Notes under the pieces: generated by a model
What the model was told of the DNA's origin: nothing
The model's database searches: none
The model's input: the letters and a program-made list of their open reading frames with translations, nothing else
Part shown: piece by piece, positions 1-11,530 of the stretch
Position numbering within the stretch: the stretch's first letter is position 1
Layout: each line of letters begins with the position of its first letter
Translations under genes and position numbers: made by a program
Assembly: GCA_029582165.1 (NCBI GenBank)
Contig: CM055869.1
Location: 59,777,518-59,841,517 of the forward strand
Source: Portulaca oleracea
Lineage: Eukaryota > Streptophyta > Magnoliopsida > Caryophyllales > Portulacaceae
Direction of reading: 5' to 3'
Length of the DNA stretch: 64,000 bases

Positions 1-228
1 ATTGGATAGGAGTGATTAGATGGGGTGTTTGAGATACTTTGAGGTGTTATACTTGAACTTTGGACACTTTTGTGTCATATCTTGCTTTTAGCAAATTGAA
101 AAAAAATGTTTGGCTCAGTCATACTCACAAAGTTTAAACAAAATCAGACTACGCTAAAAAAGATTAATCATTGTCAAGTGAAGTTGTATATAGATTTGAG
201 TTACATAAATAGGGAGATTCATTTTTAA

Positions 229-448
229 TGATGCGTTTGATTGTTTCCCATGAAAACCTTTCTCGGGAAAAACTTTCTCGGGAAAGACTTTCTCTAGCCC
301 CCGGGAAACTTTCTACTGAGTTTGTGAGGGAATAATGGGTGCCATATTAAAACTTTCCTATATATTTTACGGAACCAAACACAAGAAAGTTTTTCAACTT
401 GGAAAAGTTGAGAAACTTTCCCGGTAAAGTTTCTCAACAAACGCCCCC
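229..448. mobile_element. Tourist-like MITE, GCGTTTG family, TSD TAA
   Basis: A 220-bp foldback: left end TGATGCGTTTGATTGTTTCC; right end, reverse-complemented, GGGGGCGTTTGTTGAGAAAC. TAA lies on both sides (226-228, 449-451). The interior is a palindrome of TTTCTCGGGAAA-type blocks. Confidence 0.7.
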
Positions 449-828
449 TAAGGGATATAATAAGCTCTTCTATTACAAGCTAATAACTTTGGATCCATAT
501 ATACCTTGTTTAACATGTGGTAAAAGGATAACTTTTACTAGGGTTGAGATTTTATAACAAAAGACGAACTAGTTAATAAAACTATGTGCTTGTAATCTAA
601 AGATCGCGAGGTTAATTAATTAGATCTCAATATCGATTTTAGGGTCTGGTTGGCGAGCTAGCGATATGTAAACACATTTGTAAGTGCCTTTTAAACCTGA
701 ATGTATGCATGTCATGATCCAAATGAGTCATCGGGCCTCCAATTCATCTGAATCATTTATATTAAAAGGAACTTTTTAAAAAAATCAACTAAATGATATA
801 CAAATATCTATCTATTAAGTTTTTTTTT
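449..828. other. AT-rich intergenic, nothing recognised
   Basis: No coding frame, RNA gene or matched repeat ends were seen. Confidence 0.6.
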
Positions 829-955
829 TTTGAGGCAGTCTTACGGTAGGTCATCAGACCATCTCACTCATTTGTAACCACCTTAACAAATAAAAAAGAA
901 AAAATATTTTGTGAGATGGACAAACAACTTACCGTAAGACTGTCTCACATAAAAA
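829..955. mobile_element. Short foldback repeat (GTCTTACGGTAAG type)
   Basis: Left arm TGAGGCAGTCTTACGGTAGG plus CCATCTCACTCATTT; right arm, reverse-complemented, TGAGACAGTCTTACGGTAAG plus CCATCTCACAAAAT. Arms are about 50 bp around a short A-rich loop. It is MITE-like; the TSD was not resolved next to a T12 run. A G13 run lies just downstream at about 1,001-1,013. Confidence 0.65.
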
Positions 956-1248
956 TTGGTGTATTTAAATAAAAATAGAGGTCTATTATATGTCTATATA
1001 GGGGGGGGGGGGGAGGGATAATGTTGAGTTTCTCTAATACTCCCCTTCCATAACAATGATACTTATACCGTTTATTTTCCTAATTTCAAAGACATATTGA
1101 TTATTATTTTTATCCTTAATGTTCAAATCATTTATAAATATATGTTCAAGATAAACTACTATGAAATTATTTGGTTTTAAAATCTAATAATAATAATAAT
1201 AAGAGCTTTATATATATAATTAATCATCATATATGTAATTGATAATGA

Positions 1249-2035
1249 AATAACCCTAAAAGGGGATGAATAGGGTTGTTAAAAAGTTTCTGCACTTAAT
1301 CAACACAAAGAGGTTAATGACACTTTTATAAACTGAAGGATTGAATTCAAGTGCTAAAGGGAGAGAGGTTACAACTCGGCACTATTGAGAACTGTAATGT
1401 CCTCAACTGGCTTAATAGAGCAGAAGACTTCACAGATAACTTTTGCACTTGAGGCCTCACAGAAGAGGCGATTACAGCTGAATGATACACTTAAAGTGAG
1501 AACCCTATCTCACTTCAAAACCACGACCTTAGAGGTCCTCACCAGAGACACGTTCTGGTTACAAACTCACCACGATTCTTTGTGGCTACAAACTCAGAAT
1601 ATTTTCACTCAAATATTCTTACAACTCAGAATTTTCTAATCCAAAATTCCTACACTGATTTTCTTGCTTGGAAATCTTGTATTCTCTTCGAAGAGGTCTG
1701 GCAATATATATACTTGAGGGCTTCAAACAGCAACGTCTTCTTTCCTTTGGAGAGGATTGTTTCCTTTCTTGATTTTGTCTTCAATCTTCCATATGATTTG
1801 CAATTTCAGCGATTTCCTTCCTTTGCTTTAGTATCTGAAAAAGGAGATATTAAACGTTATTGTATCAACTCAAAAAAGGTAGGAAAGATTAAGATTAGAA
1901 TTTAAAAGATACTTCCCTAATTTAATTTTGTCAATTCTTTCAAACAAAATATGTGTGCTGGCATGGAGGTTCTTGCTGCCGGATGTGATGAGGTCCTCAG
2001 AGAGGACTGGAATTCTTCAGATAAATTAATAATAA
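1249..2035. mobile_element. Possible decayed LTR fragment
   Basis: Opens with AACCCTAAAAGGGGATGAAT, a motif seen at the start of many SIRE/Maximus-type copia LTRs. It has higher GC than its surroundings and short non-conserved open frames at 1385-1639 and 1582-1905. No TG..CA ends with TSD were found, so the assignment is tentative. Confidence 0.3.
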
Positions 2036-2449
2036 CTGTTTTAAAAGTTTACCACAGGAAATCCATGACGATAAATATTTAATATCATATGCATATTACC
2101 AAATTTTGATGTTTCTTTAATCTTAATTAAGATTAATACGAAATAAACAAACACGAACTGACGTAAATGTTAATGCATTATGTTTAATATAAATGAGACT
2201 GCACCAGAAAGTGTTTGATTATCATGGGAATATTCGTGATTAATAGGGTCAAATCCATCAGTTTATTGTCCCTAATTAATTAATTAATTCTGCAATTAGC
2301 GTACTAATTGAATCTCATAGGATTTCCCCCAGTTTAGAAAGCTGTCAGTTTACTATAATTGCAATTATTTTTGTGATTTCAAGGGTCAACGAAGGTTCGT
2401 AGAGCATGCTAATTAAATGGTTTAATAAACACTAATATCAATTTAATTA

Positions 2450-2662
2450 CTTTCTCCGTCCCAAAATATTTGTCTGTTGACTAAATTTTGACTGTTAATT
2501 ACTCACAAATTATAATGAATTAAAATATGAAACCACTACCATTAGAAAGATAATTTGCTAAAGATTACAATGACGATAATTTTATATTGTAACTCATTAT
2601 AATTTTTGAGTAATCAATGGTCAAAATTTAGTCAACGGACAAACATTTTGGGACGGAGGTAG
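2450..2662. mobile_element. Stowaway-type MITE with ~65-bp terminal inverted repeats
   Basis: Left end CTTTCTCCGTCCCAAAATAT; right end, reverse-complemented, CTACCTCCGTCCCAAAATGT. Homology continues through GTTGACTAAATTTTGAC. TA lies on both sides within a longer 17-bp direct repeat TAATATCAATTTAATTA (2433-2449, 2663-2679). Confidence 0.85.
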
Positions 2663-2679
2663 TAATATCAATTTAATTA

Positions 2680-3450
2680 ATTAATTAATTTATTAACACC
2701 ATCTTTTTCTTCATCAGTAGGCTTAATGAGCATATTCCAGTTCATAGCACGTCCTATATTTCATTTTCATTATATATTAAACAAATTATGTGTGAAGATA
2801 AAGCCAACAAAGCATGACATAATATGATAACTTGACCTAAAATTATTGGAAAAAATGACATCAACCAAAACAATTTCATCATAGAGTTTATACAAATAAA
2901 TGGACCTGTTAAGAATATACTATCTTTAAAATTATGAATAAATCTAAAATAATTTTTGAGTTTGATACGAAATTGACCTGTTTATTAAGTGAGTGTCTGT
3001 CACCCCTACGTAAAAGTTGATGTCCATGTATTTTAAATTAATTTGATTTTTTTTTTTAATATTCGAAGCACCTTCTCCTTCTACTTAAGTCAAACTCCCA
3101 AAGTAGAAAAACAAAAATATGCAAAAGATTTGGTTCCTTAATTAAGTTATTAATTACAAAAGGGTGGAGATTAAGATAGTGTTTGTCAAGCATTGCTATG
3201 AATTATTGTCCAAGAAAGGTGAATATGAAGGATTCCTTCTTTTTAATGTTATGAACACTTATTATATGTGATCAATATTAATTATCATTCATTACTATTG
3301 TTTAAAACAATTAAGCATTCCAATTCCTCCCTAAAAAATCCTCCCTCTCACATTAGTTATGAGTGTCACTTTAAGATGGTATTACTAAGGAAACACACTT
3401 TATTTGATAAAGTTAAGATAAAAGATCAAATTATTCCTGAATATTGGTTA

Positions 3451-3452
<2 letters not shown>
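2680..3452. other. AT-rich intergenic, nothing recognised
   Basis: Only low-complexity A/T sequence. The open frame crossing the AT repeat at 3268-3531 is an artefact of the dinucleotide run. Confidence 0.6.

Positions 3453-3527
<75 letters not shown>
3453..3527. repeat. (AT)n microsatellite
   Basis: About 37 uninterrupted AT units. A second run lies at 3728-3766. Confidence 0.95.
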
Positions 3528-3530
<3 letters not shown>

Positions 3531-3723
3531 ATACATATCCAAGTATTGGCAGAAGAGAAAAATTAATTAAAATAACATTTCTGATAATCAAGGGTATAAA
3601 GAATAGTCATTCAACTATATATTCAACACTCACTAATCATAGCCGTGATTATCAATAAATATCTATGATACATTATAGGAATATACCTTTTATTATTAGT
3701 CTTTATAAATAAGTATGGTCAAC

Positions 3724-3767
<44 letters not shown>

Positions 3768-4185
3768 AATTAATATTATTAAACTTATAGTGAAACTTTT
3801 TTCTGATGATTATGGTGATATAACTTTTGTAAATATATATCAGAAACATATAAAAGATGAGAAAAATGACTTATTTTGACGTAGAGGCCAGAGGGAGACT
3901 GCATTATTGCCTAACATTGTTATAATATTATATTGTTTGAGAAGAAAGAAAAAAGTAAAAAGAAAAAACAGAAAAGATAGTGAAGTGAAAACACTATTTT
4001 CTTTTTCTTTTTTTTAATTAATGTTCAGCCATCTAGACGACGGTGCCGGCGGCGGAGAAACCGGAGCTCAGCCTGCCGCATATATATTGCTTTCACAAAC
4101 AAAAAAGCTCTGAATTCCACACATTCCTCTTTTACCTTTTTTTTTTAGATCTCCTCCACCTTTACTTTTAATCCCTCCTCTTCAT

Positions 4186-4411
4186 ATACAGTTCTTTTAT
4201 ACAATAAGTTTGCGGTGCGGTGAGCTAAAGTTGTGATGGATTGTAGTAATTTGTAATAGAAATAATAAAATGGGTGTTGAAAGGATTTATAATTATTTGA
4301 AAACTTTTGATATTTATTAGAAAGGTAAATGGAATGATATGGTGGATTGTGGTGAGTTGTGGTGTGGTGCGGTATCACATCATATGGTACCGCAAAACAG
4401 AACGAGACCTT
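4186..4411. mobile_element. Tourist-like MITE, GGCCNTGTTCTTTT family, partial
   Basis: The interior reads GCGGTGCGGTGAG ... GGTGTGGTGCGGTATC, as in the 19,922 element. The right end, reverse-complemented, is GGTCTCGTTCTGTTTTGCGG and is followed by TTA; the left end is degraded. Confidence 0.5.
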
Positions 4412-4797
4412 AGTTATCAAATTAACTGTTATGATCTTTAATGTTACTTTTTATTGATAATTTTTTATATAGTATGTTATTAATAATTGCAGTATTATAG
4501 TTCTATGATAGCATTTTTCATAAAGAATCTAATGATTGTACTTTCATATAACATCATTGCACATATTGAGAAATTTATAGTCAAAATTTTTTTAATTTGA
4601 CAACAATTCGCAAAAATTAGTTCATATAGTTCTATCAAAAAAAATTTCATAAAGAATCTAATGATTGTACTTTCATATAAATCAATGTCCCAAAAATTAG
4701 CTAAATATATATACTTAACCAAACTAAAATTCGAGGCCGATTCAATGAATGTGAATGGTAGAATAAGAAAATTAGTGATTAATATATTATTAGAAAT

Positions 4798-5054
4798 TAG
4801 AGCTGGCAAAAAATCGTCCGACCCGGAAAAAACCGGGTTTGGACATAGATTTTTCGTCCGAATTTTGATATTGTCCAAATTGACCGAATATTCGGACATA
4901 AAATTTCTCTTTTTTCTATTGTCCGAACCCGATTTTAGCTTCGTCCGAATTGTCCGACCCGGTTCGACCCGAAATAAAACCGGGTCCGGACATGAATTTC
5001 TCGTCCGAATTTGTCCGACCCGAATTTACCCGGACCCGAATTTTTGCCAGCGCT
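4798..5054. mobile_element. Foldback element with 9-bp TSD ATTAGAAAT (AGCTGGCAAA family)
   Basis: Ends TAGAGCTGGCAAAA and, reverse-complemented, AGCGCTGGCAAAAA. The interior has repeated CGGGT/CCGAC(CCG) and TCCGAATT blocks. Perfect 9-bp repeats ATTAGAAAT flank it at 4789-4797 and 5055-5063, as for Mutator-like elements. Related, more decayed sequence recurs across the window. Confidence 0.8.
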
Positions 5055-5063
5055 ATTAGAAAT

Positions 5064-5830
5064 GTAAAATAACAGATAATATAAAAAAAAAATTAATATC
5101 ACAAAAATTTATAGGATTTGTAAGAAAATTAATTAAATATACATACTTAATTAAACTAAAATATGGGTAGATTCAATGAATGTTAATGGTATAATAAGAA
5201 AACTAGTAATTAATATGTTATTTTGACAGTAAATAATAGATAATATATATAAGAAAAATTAATTAAGAAGTCGGATTAAAAAGAACGAAGATAATAATTT
5301 TTTTCATTTTATCTGTCACTTGAACTTATATATTGATGGATTTCTAAAAAATTGATATATAAATAATATTCCATTATATGGAAGCACTTACACTAATTTT
5401 GTAACGAATAACGCTATCATGACACTATAGTAATGTAATATTTTTGATAAAATATTATATAATGTTTCACTTTAAAAAAGACATGAAACACCATGAAATA
5501 TTTATTAAGTGTTAAATATAATAAAAAGAAGGGAGTATTTTTAAATTACTGTAATACCCTTTCCAAAAATAAAATATTGATGAATTAAAGTCGGCAGGGT
5601 TCAAGGGAAGGGCACGTGGTGATCACGTGCTGACAACCAGTCAAAAGTCAACGCTTTTGTTTTGCTGCTTAGATTTGGTCTGTCATCTGATTGGCTACAA
5701 CAGTGCCCAACCTGAGCTGTGGCCTATGCAAGATGGAGATTTGTCTTCTAGTGGGTCCCACACTTTATTACTACATTTTAACAACCTAATAAAGTATGAA
5801 TTATATATACATAGATATTTTTGGCATTGG
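5064..5830. other. AT-rich intergenic, nothing recognised
   Basis: The segment 5,110-5,260 repeats phrases from 4,690-4,800 (CTTAATTAAACTAAAAT, GATTCAATGAATGT), suggesting a local duplication. No gene is seen. Confidence 0.55.
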
Positions 5831-6090
5831 CAAATATTCGGGTTCGAGTAGGTTCTGATCAGTCAAATTCATCACGTGAAAATTTAGATGAGAAATTGAT
5901 GTTCGGTAAATTTCACTATGTCAAATTCAGCAAATGTAGAAGTTTGTACGAGAAATTGATGTTCGAGTCTAGTTTTTGTTTCACGTTGGACCGAGTCGGA
6001 CAATTATGATAAAGCTAAATTCGGGTGAAAATCAGGTTCGGACAATAAAAAAAAGATAAATATTCTTGTCCGAATATTTAGTCAGTTCAA
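5831..6090. mobile_element. AGCTGGCAAA/TTCGGACA family, decayed copy
   Basis: Contains GCAAATATTCGGGTTCGAGT, two GAGAAATTGATGTTCG phrases, and ends GTCCGAATATTTAGTCAGTT. It lacks intact ends. Confidence 0.55.
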
Positions 6091-6142
6091 TCTATGCATG
6101 CCAAGTTGGGTTCTAACCAAACCAAATTTTTTTCATGTCTTC

Positions 6143-6548
6143 GGCCTTGTTCTTTTCTGTGGTTCGCTAAATTTAATCGTACTGATCCCATTTTACCAAC
6201 TTTACCACACTATACCACTTGTTTCGAGCGTTTGGTAGGAAATCATGGAAATTTTTCATGGAGAAAATTTCCCATAGAAAGTTTTCTAGGAAAGATTTCC
6301 CTGGGACAAATTTGACTTAGTCCCCCTAAGGAAAATTTTCCCTAAGAAAATGGAGAAAATGGTGGGTCCACCATGAAATTTTTCCCAACGTCATCCAAAC
6401 ATGGAAAAATAAGTCAACCCGAGAATGTTGACCATTTCCCTGGGATTATTGACCAACCAAACGCTAATCACCTTTAATCACACTAACCCAATTTACGAAC
6501 TTAAATTGTAACCACTCATCATCAATCATGCACAGAAAAGAACAAGAC
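6143..6548. mobile_element. Tourist-like MITE (TSD TTC) with a second MITE nested inside
   Basis: Outer ends GGCCTTGTTCTTTTCTGTGG and, reverse-complemented, GTCTTGTTCTTTTCTGTGC, with TTC on both sides (6140-6142, 6549-6551). Nested at about 6,229-6,465 is a GCGTTTGGTAGGAAAT ... CCAACCAAACGC foldback of the family seen at 229-448 and 38,770. Confidence 0.75.
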
Positions 6549-6575
6549 TTCGGCTGCTCGATTGGATGAGACATT

Positions 6576-6811
6576 GGCCCTGCTTTATACTGCGGTTGGC
6601 AAGCTATGATCACACTTCACCGATTTGCTTACAACTCATATGATTTCCACAAATCATTACTTTTATCTCTCCTCACTCTTCTCTCTGTTCACTTTTCTCC
6701 TCTACTTTTTACATTCTCTCTCCTCACCTACCCCACATACCAATAACCTATCACAATTCCACCACACCCCACCACACCACGCCGCAAAATACTGCAGAAA
6801 AGAACAGGGCC
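6576..6811. mobile_element. Tourist-like MITE, GGCCCTG family
   Basis: Ends GGCCCTGCTTTATACTGCGG and, reverse-complemented, GGCCCTGTTCTTTTCTGCAG. It lies 27 bp from the previous element of the same family. Flanking trinucleotides are ATT and ATA, so the TSD is imperfect. Confidence 0.75.
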
Positions 6812-7224
6812 ATAATTTTGCCAACGCTAGATATTTTTTATCATTTTATGTCTTATTTTTCCTTTTTTTTTCTCCTTATATTTTTATTTAAATATTATTT
6901 ATTATTTGGAAGGAGCATTTGAATAGTATTGTCAAGATTTGCGGCTGTCGACAGAATGCTTTATTTTCTAGTTGAGAAGTATTTTTCATAAAAAGGAAAA
7001 ATGTTATAAAAAAGTATTATGATTTATGAATTATATATGATGATGATCTAAGTGGGGAATATTTGATGGATTCTCTTGTCTTTCTTCTTATATAGTTGAA
7101 TACGTGTTGGAAACGAGGTGAAGAATGTCGTGAAAAATGCTTTTTGTTTTAATCTTTTTTTTTTTCTTGTTCAAAAGTTGTACAATGAAAAAAAAGGAAT
7201 CATTTCATATAAAAGTTAGTCTTT

Positions 7225-7750
7225 TTGTATTTTATAAATATTTAAAAGTAATCTCACCAAACATTTAACTTGATTATTGAAAGCTTTCAATGTAACAATG
7301 AAAGCTTGTAGGAAAATTAAGGATTGAAAAACACTTCAAATAATGTGTGATTATTGGTAATGTTATAGGCGCGTGAGTCCTCGATAACTCACCAAACTAA
7401 AATTATTGATCTTTTAACATTGTGATTGAGATGTGAAGCTTTTTTGGTTACCGTGGGCGCACGAGTCCTTGTTGTTTGCTTATGTTTAGCGATGTTTGAT
7501 TGTAGCCTTTATCTTTTGGAATTGGTTGTCTGCTGTTTTGTAATGCAGTTTTGCTGTATTTTGTGAACTTTAAGTCTGTTGATTTTCATTGATCGAAAAA
7601 AATAATAATCATTAGTTCAATGATAACTTTTATATTTATAAAGATCTAAAAGCATCTCACCAAACATTTTGCAAGGATAATGAAAGCTTGCAATAGAACT
7701 TTATAAGCTTGTAGTAAAGTTAAAAGACTGTAATACACTTCAAATACTGA
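7225..7750. repeat. Diverged direct repeat ~400 bp apart
   Basis: The block TCTCACCAAACATTT ... AATGAAAGCTTG ... AAGCTTGTAG ... ACACTTCAAATA occurs near 7,225-7,345 and again near 7,632-7,745. The class is unknown. Confidence 0.5.
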
Positions 7751-9219
7751 TTAGTTCAACGACTTTGGAATTGTCAAAGTTAGAATATTATTGAAAACAA
7801 ATTAAATTAGTAGAATGTAATTGAACAAATATTACAAGATATATAGGAATATTTCACCAATTACCCAATCATCTCATTATTTAAGAAATATTGTTTCTAA
7901 TCTTATGGAAAGATCGTTTCCACTTCCTTGGAACTGTAAACTTCCTTGAGTCCTCATGCTTCGCCTTAGAGCGGAATTTTAGAGTACTAGTTTTTTAGGG
8001 TATTTTATATTAGAGGTTGTAGGATTGATTTTAGTAACTTGCAAATCTTATTGTGTAGAGACAAGCAAGGTTATCATCAGTTAAACCTTTGAGCTTGAGT
8101 TTCCTAGCTAGTTGGAAACATATATTTACCCTTTTACAAAATCTTAAACTAATAGTTAAAGAATAAGTAAATTTTAGAATGCGTTAGACCTATTAGCCGA
8201 ACATGTTCTTTGAATATATTTATCCAATATTAAAGTACATTTAGCATACATTATTTACTTATATCAACTCGCACTTACCTATATCTATCAGCGATAATCT
8301 ATATATTCAATCATTCACTTCAGTAAACACCCTCAATTGTTGTCACCGACATTTACCTATATGCTCAATTGTTGTGTATTGCACTAAACTATAAAACGTC
8401 CTTATACATAAATATTACAACGACGTTCACTTACACTAAACCACATCCACTTACACTTACCTACGTACGGTGCTCATTTGCACTCATTACACAATTTCAC
8501 TTCATGCAACATACCATCAATTGATCTCAAGTCTCATCTATCTACATTTACCTGCAGTAAACTATATGTTAAGGATGTATATATACTTTTATCCTTGTTT
8601 TTATAGACAGAACTTAGATAAATTCAATTTATATTTATAAGTATAGAATAAATTTCTCTTTAGCCCATAGTTTGCCTTCTTTCCATTTAAAAGGTTTTCT
8701 TTTTCAGTTTCTTTTGTTTCAACTGTGTTTTTTCTGAACGATTTTTCTTGGATCTATCCATAGAAATCAATGTTTATAGGGGGAAGATTGTCTAGCTACA
8801 TCTGAATCTCTTAGACCGCGTGCAATTGTGTTGTCTCTGAGAATTTAATTTCTTAGTGTTGTTATTGTTGCGCGTATAGAATAAATGTCTCACCGGGTAA
8901 AGAAAAAATTGGACAAGATAAGTTCAAATCAGGTCATGATCACTTCATTATAAATTCCACCTAATAAGTTGAAAAAACCCACCTCTTAAGCTGAATAAAG
9001 CTAGACTACGTAACAAGTTGATCACAACAAGGTTGATAAACTTTGGACAAACTTTTGTACGTGGTAACGTGCATGTAATTAATTAGTTCATTGCAAAACG
9101 ATGTCTTAAACCATACTAAACGACATATTAGTCACCAAATGTGACAAGGTACTACCCTTGATTCACATGGAGATGGAGATGGATAACATTGGAATTAATA
9201 ATCACATATAATGTTGATA
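7751..9219. other. AT-rich intergenic, nothing recognised
   Basis: Positions 8,250-8,570 carry irregular repeats of CACTTACCTA and TTACACTTACCT-like phrases. No gene or complete element is seen. Confidence 0.5.
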
Positions 9220-9734
9220 GAGACTGTGACGCCCCGGAAATTCAATTATAGAAAAGTCAAAGTCAAACTAACGTTAACAGACAAAACTTAGCGGAAGACT
9301 TCAAATTTAGTTTGGGCGTCACTGCCGTATCCCCGAAGGAATACAAGGCGAGAAAGGAAAACACAACTGTCTGCTAACGACAACTACTAACAACTCAACA
9401 AACTTTAAGAATTCATAACGAAAACAATTTAAAAGATTCAAGGACTTCTAGACTCGTCGTCCTCACTTCTAACTCCCGTCCCCAGCATTTAGATCTTCAC
9501 CTGAAATCAAAACATTTCAGAAAATGAGGGGGGAATCTCAATAATGTCTACCCCTAACGTTTAAAACAGTTTAAGTTCATTTAAATTCCTTTTGGGGAGA
9601 GGGATCGAATCAAACATTTTGCAAACCTTTAACCCTTAACTGTTTTTCTCAACCCAACCAAATCATATTTTATTATGCGGGCGGGATACCACATCCCTTA
9701 AAGTAACAAATATCATACCGGATCCCAGATCCTC

Positions 9735-10075
9735 TGCCTACCACAGGCTACGACCAGGGTCCCAGACCCTTTGCCTACCACAGGCTACGACCAGAATATC
9801 AAGAGTTCACATTTCCGCCTACCACGAGCTCGACCGAGTCCTGGACCCTTTTGCCTACCACAGGCTACGACCAGAAAATCAAGAGTTCACATTTCCGCCT
9901 ACCACAGGCTACGACCAGGGTCCTAGACCCTTTGCCTACCACAGGCTACGACCAGGGTCCCAGACCCTTTGCCTACCACAGGCTACGACCAAAATATCAA
10001 GAGCTCACCTTTCCGCCTACCACAGGCTACGACCAGGGTCCCAGACCCTTTGCCTACCACAGGCTACGACCAAAT
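9735..10075. repeat. Tandem array of CCTACCACAGGCTACGACCA in the solo LTR
   Basis: About nine copies of the 20-bp core, one degraded (near 9,820), separated by two alternating spacers: a palindromic GGGTCCCAGACCC spacer and a longer ATCAAGAGTTCACATTTCCG spacer. This gives a higher-order pattern of about 36 and 45 bp. Confidence 0.9.
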
Positions 10076-11497
10076 AAACCCGCTTAATATTTCACTTGAA
10101 TTAATAGTATCTTATGCAAAAACTCAACTCACAACTCTCAAGTCAAACCCAACCCAGGGTATCAAAACCATTAACAAAACTACTTATAAAGGACCATCAC
10201 AATTTCTCAACTCATAAATCAATAATCACAAATAAAAAAAATGCACAGTTATCCAAAACAGATGGTCACATTTTCCACAAAAGTCCCCTTTCGGGATGCA
10301 ATTATCAAAACAGATTAGAAAACATTAAAACACATTTAAAGAGCATCCCGGTGGGGATTAGAGCATAGACAATTACCTGATATACTTCACAGCACAGCAA
10401 AAGAAGAACACACTTGAGCTCACTAACGCCTCGCACTAACTCGGGCCTAGAATAAAAGTAATTATCTAATCAAAACGCGTTCTAACGAGGTTAGTATTAA
10501 CTATCAACTACCTAACCCATCCCCTAGGAACACTTAGGTTCCTATCATTTATGAAATTACACTTAACATCTCTAAGATACACATAACAGGATCACACATT
10601 AATTTCACTCAACAATTCTTTATAAATAAAAGCAAACAGAGGACAGATTATACATGAAATTAACATGAATGAACCCTAAGAGAATTTAAAGAACATATGA
10701 ATATTTAACTAACGATTCAAGAATTAATCTAGCTAATTATACTTTAAAGATTCGTGCATACAATAATAATGTTATCTAAACCCTAACATGAATGAGTCCT
10801 AAAAATAAAAGAACATACAATATTTAACTTAATGAAACAAGAAACCTAATTAATTTTCAAGAATCAAGATTTAACAAGAAACGTGAATTACTAAAAAAAA
10901 TTTGAACTTTTAATAGTTAAACAAATTTAATTCACTTAACAACTTAATCATGGATAACTTTTAAAAGAGATCAATATGTAAATTTCTTAACTACTATTCA
11001 AGAATTCAAGATTTTATTAACAAGATTTCAACTTCTAGTAGGTTAACTAATTTATTTAACAAACTTAACAAGATTTACTTTTAAAGAACAATAAAGAACA
11101 TAACGATTTATATAACTAAAATTCAAGAACTAACCTAGGTAAATAAATTTCCAAATTCGTACATACAATAATATTGTGGTCTAACGATTCATGTAAAGAA
11201 AATAAAGAATATTAAAGAATCACTTTCAAACCTAATAATCAACTATTACAACCTAAATCTAATTACAATTTATTACATAAAATTACACATATCAAGTAAA
11301 CAAATTACACATAATAATTAATAATTTACACATATTTACACCCAAGAACAAGATTACAATTAATTTCCCCTAATTACAAATTTTAGGAAAATAAAATTAC
11401 ACAATTATTTAACAAAATAGATCAAATAAATAACAAAAGAAAATACAAACAGAAAGAGGAAAGAAAAAGGAAAAAGAAAAATAAAAAGAAAACATCA

Positions 11498-11530
11498 GTT
11501 AGGGTTAGGGTTAGGGTTAGAGTTAGGGTT
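11498..11530. repeat. Telomere-like GTTAGG hexamers
   Basis: Five GTTAGG/GTTAGA units, the vertebrate-type TTAGGG hexamer rather than the usual plant TTTAGGG heptamer. They lie inside the solo LTR at the border of a GC-rich zone (11,530-11,960) that ends in a (GA)n run near 11,930-11,948. Confidence 0.85.

Noticed and set aside
3268..3531. 87-aa frame ending in alternating Ile-Tyr
   Set aside because: Translation of an (AT)n microsatellite.
9735..10075. Regularly spaced repeats resembling a CRISPR array
   Set aside because: Plant nuclear context, spacers are themselves repeated, no cas genes, and the array sits inside an LTR.
11498..11530. Chromosome end or interstitial telomere
   Set aside because: Only five hexamers of non-plant type, inside a retrotransposon LTR with its own TSD.
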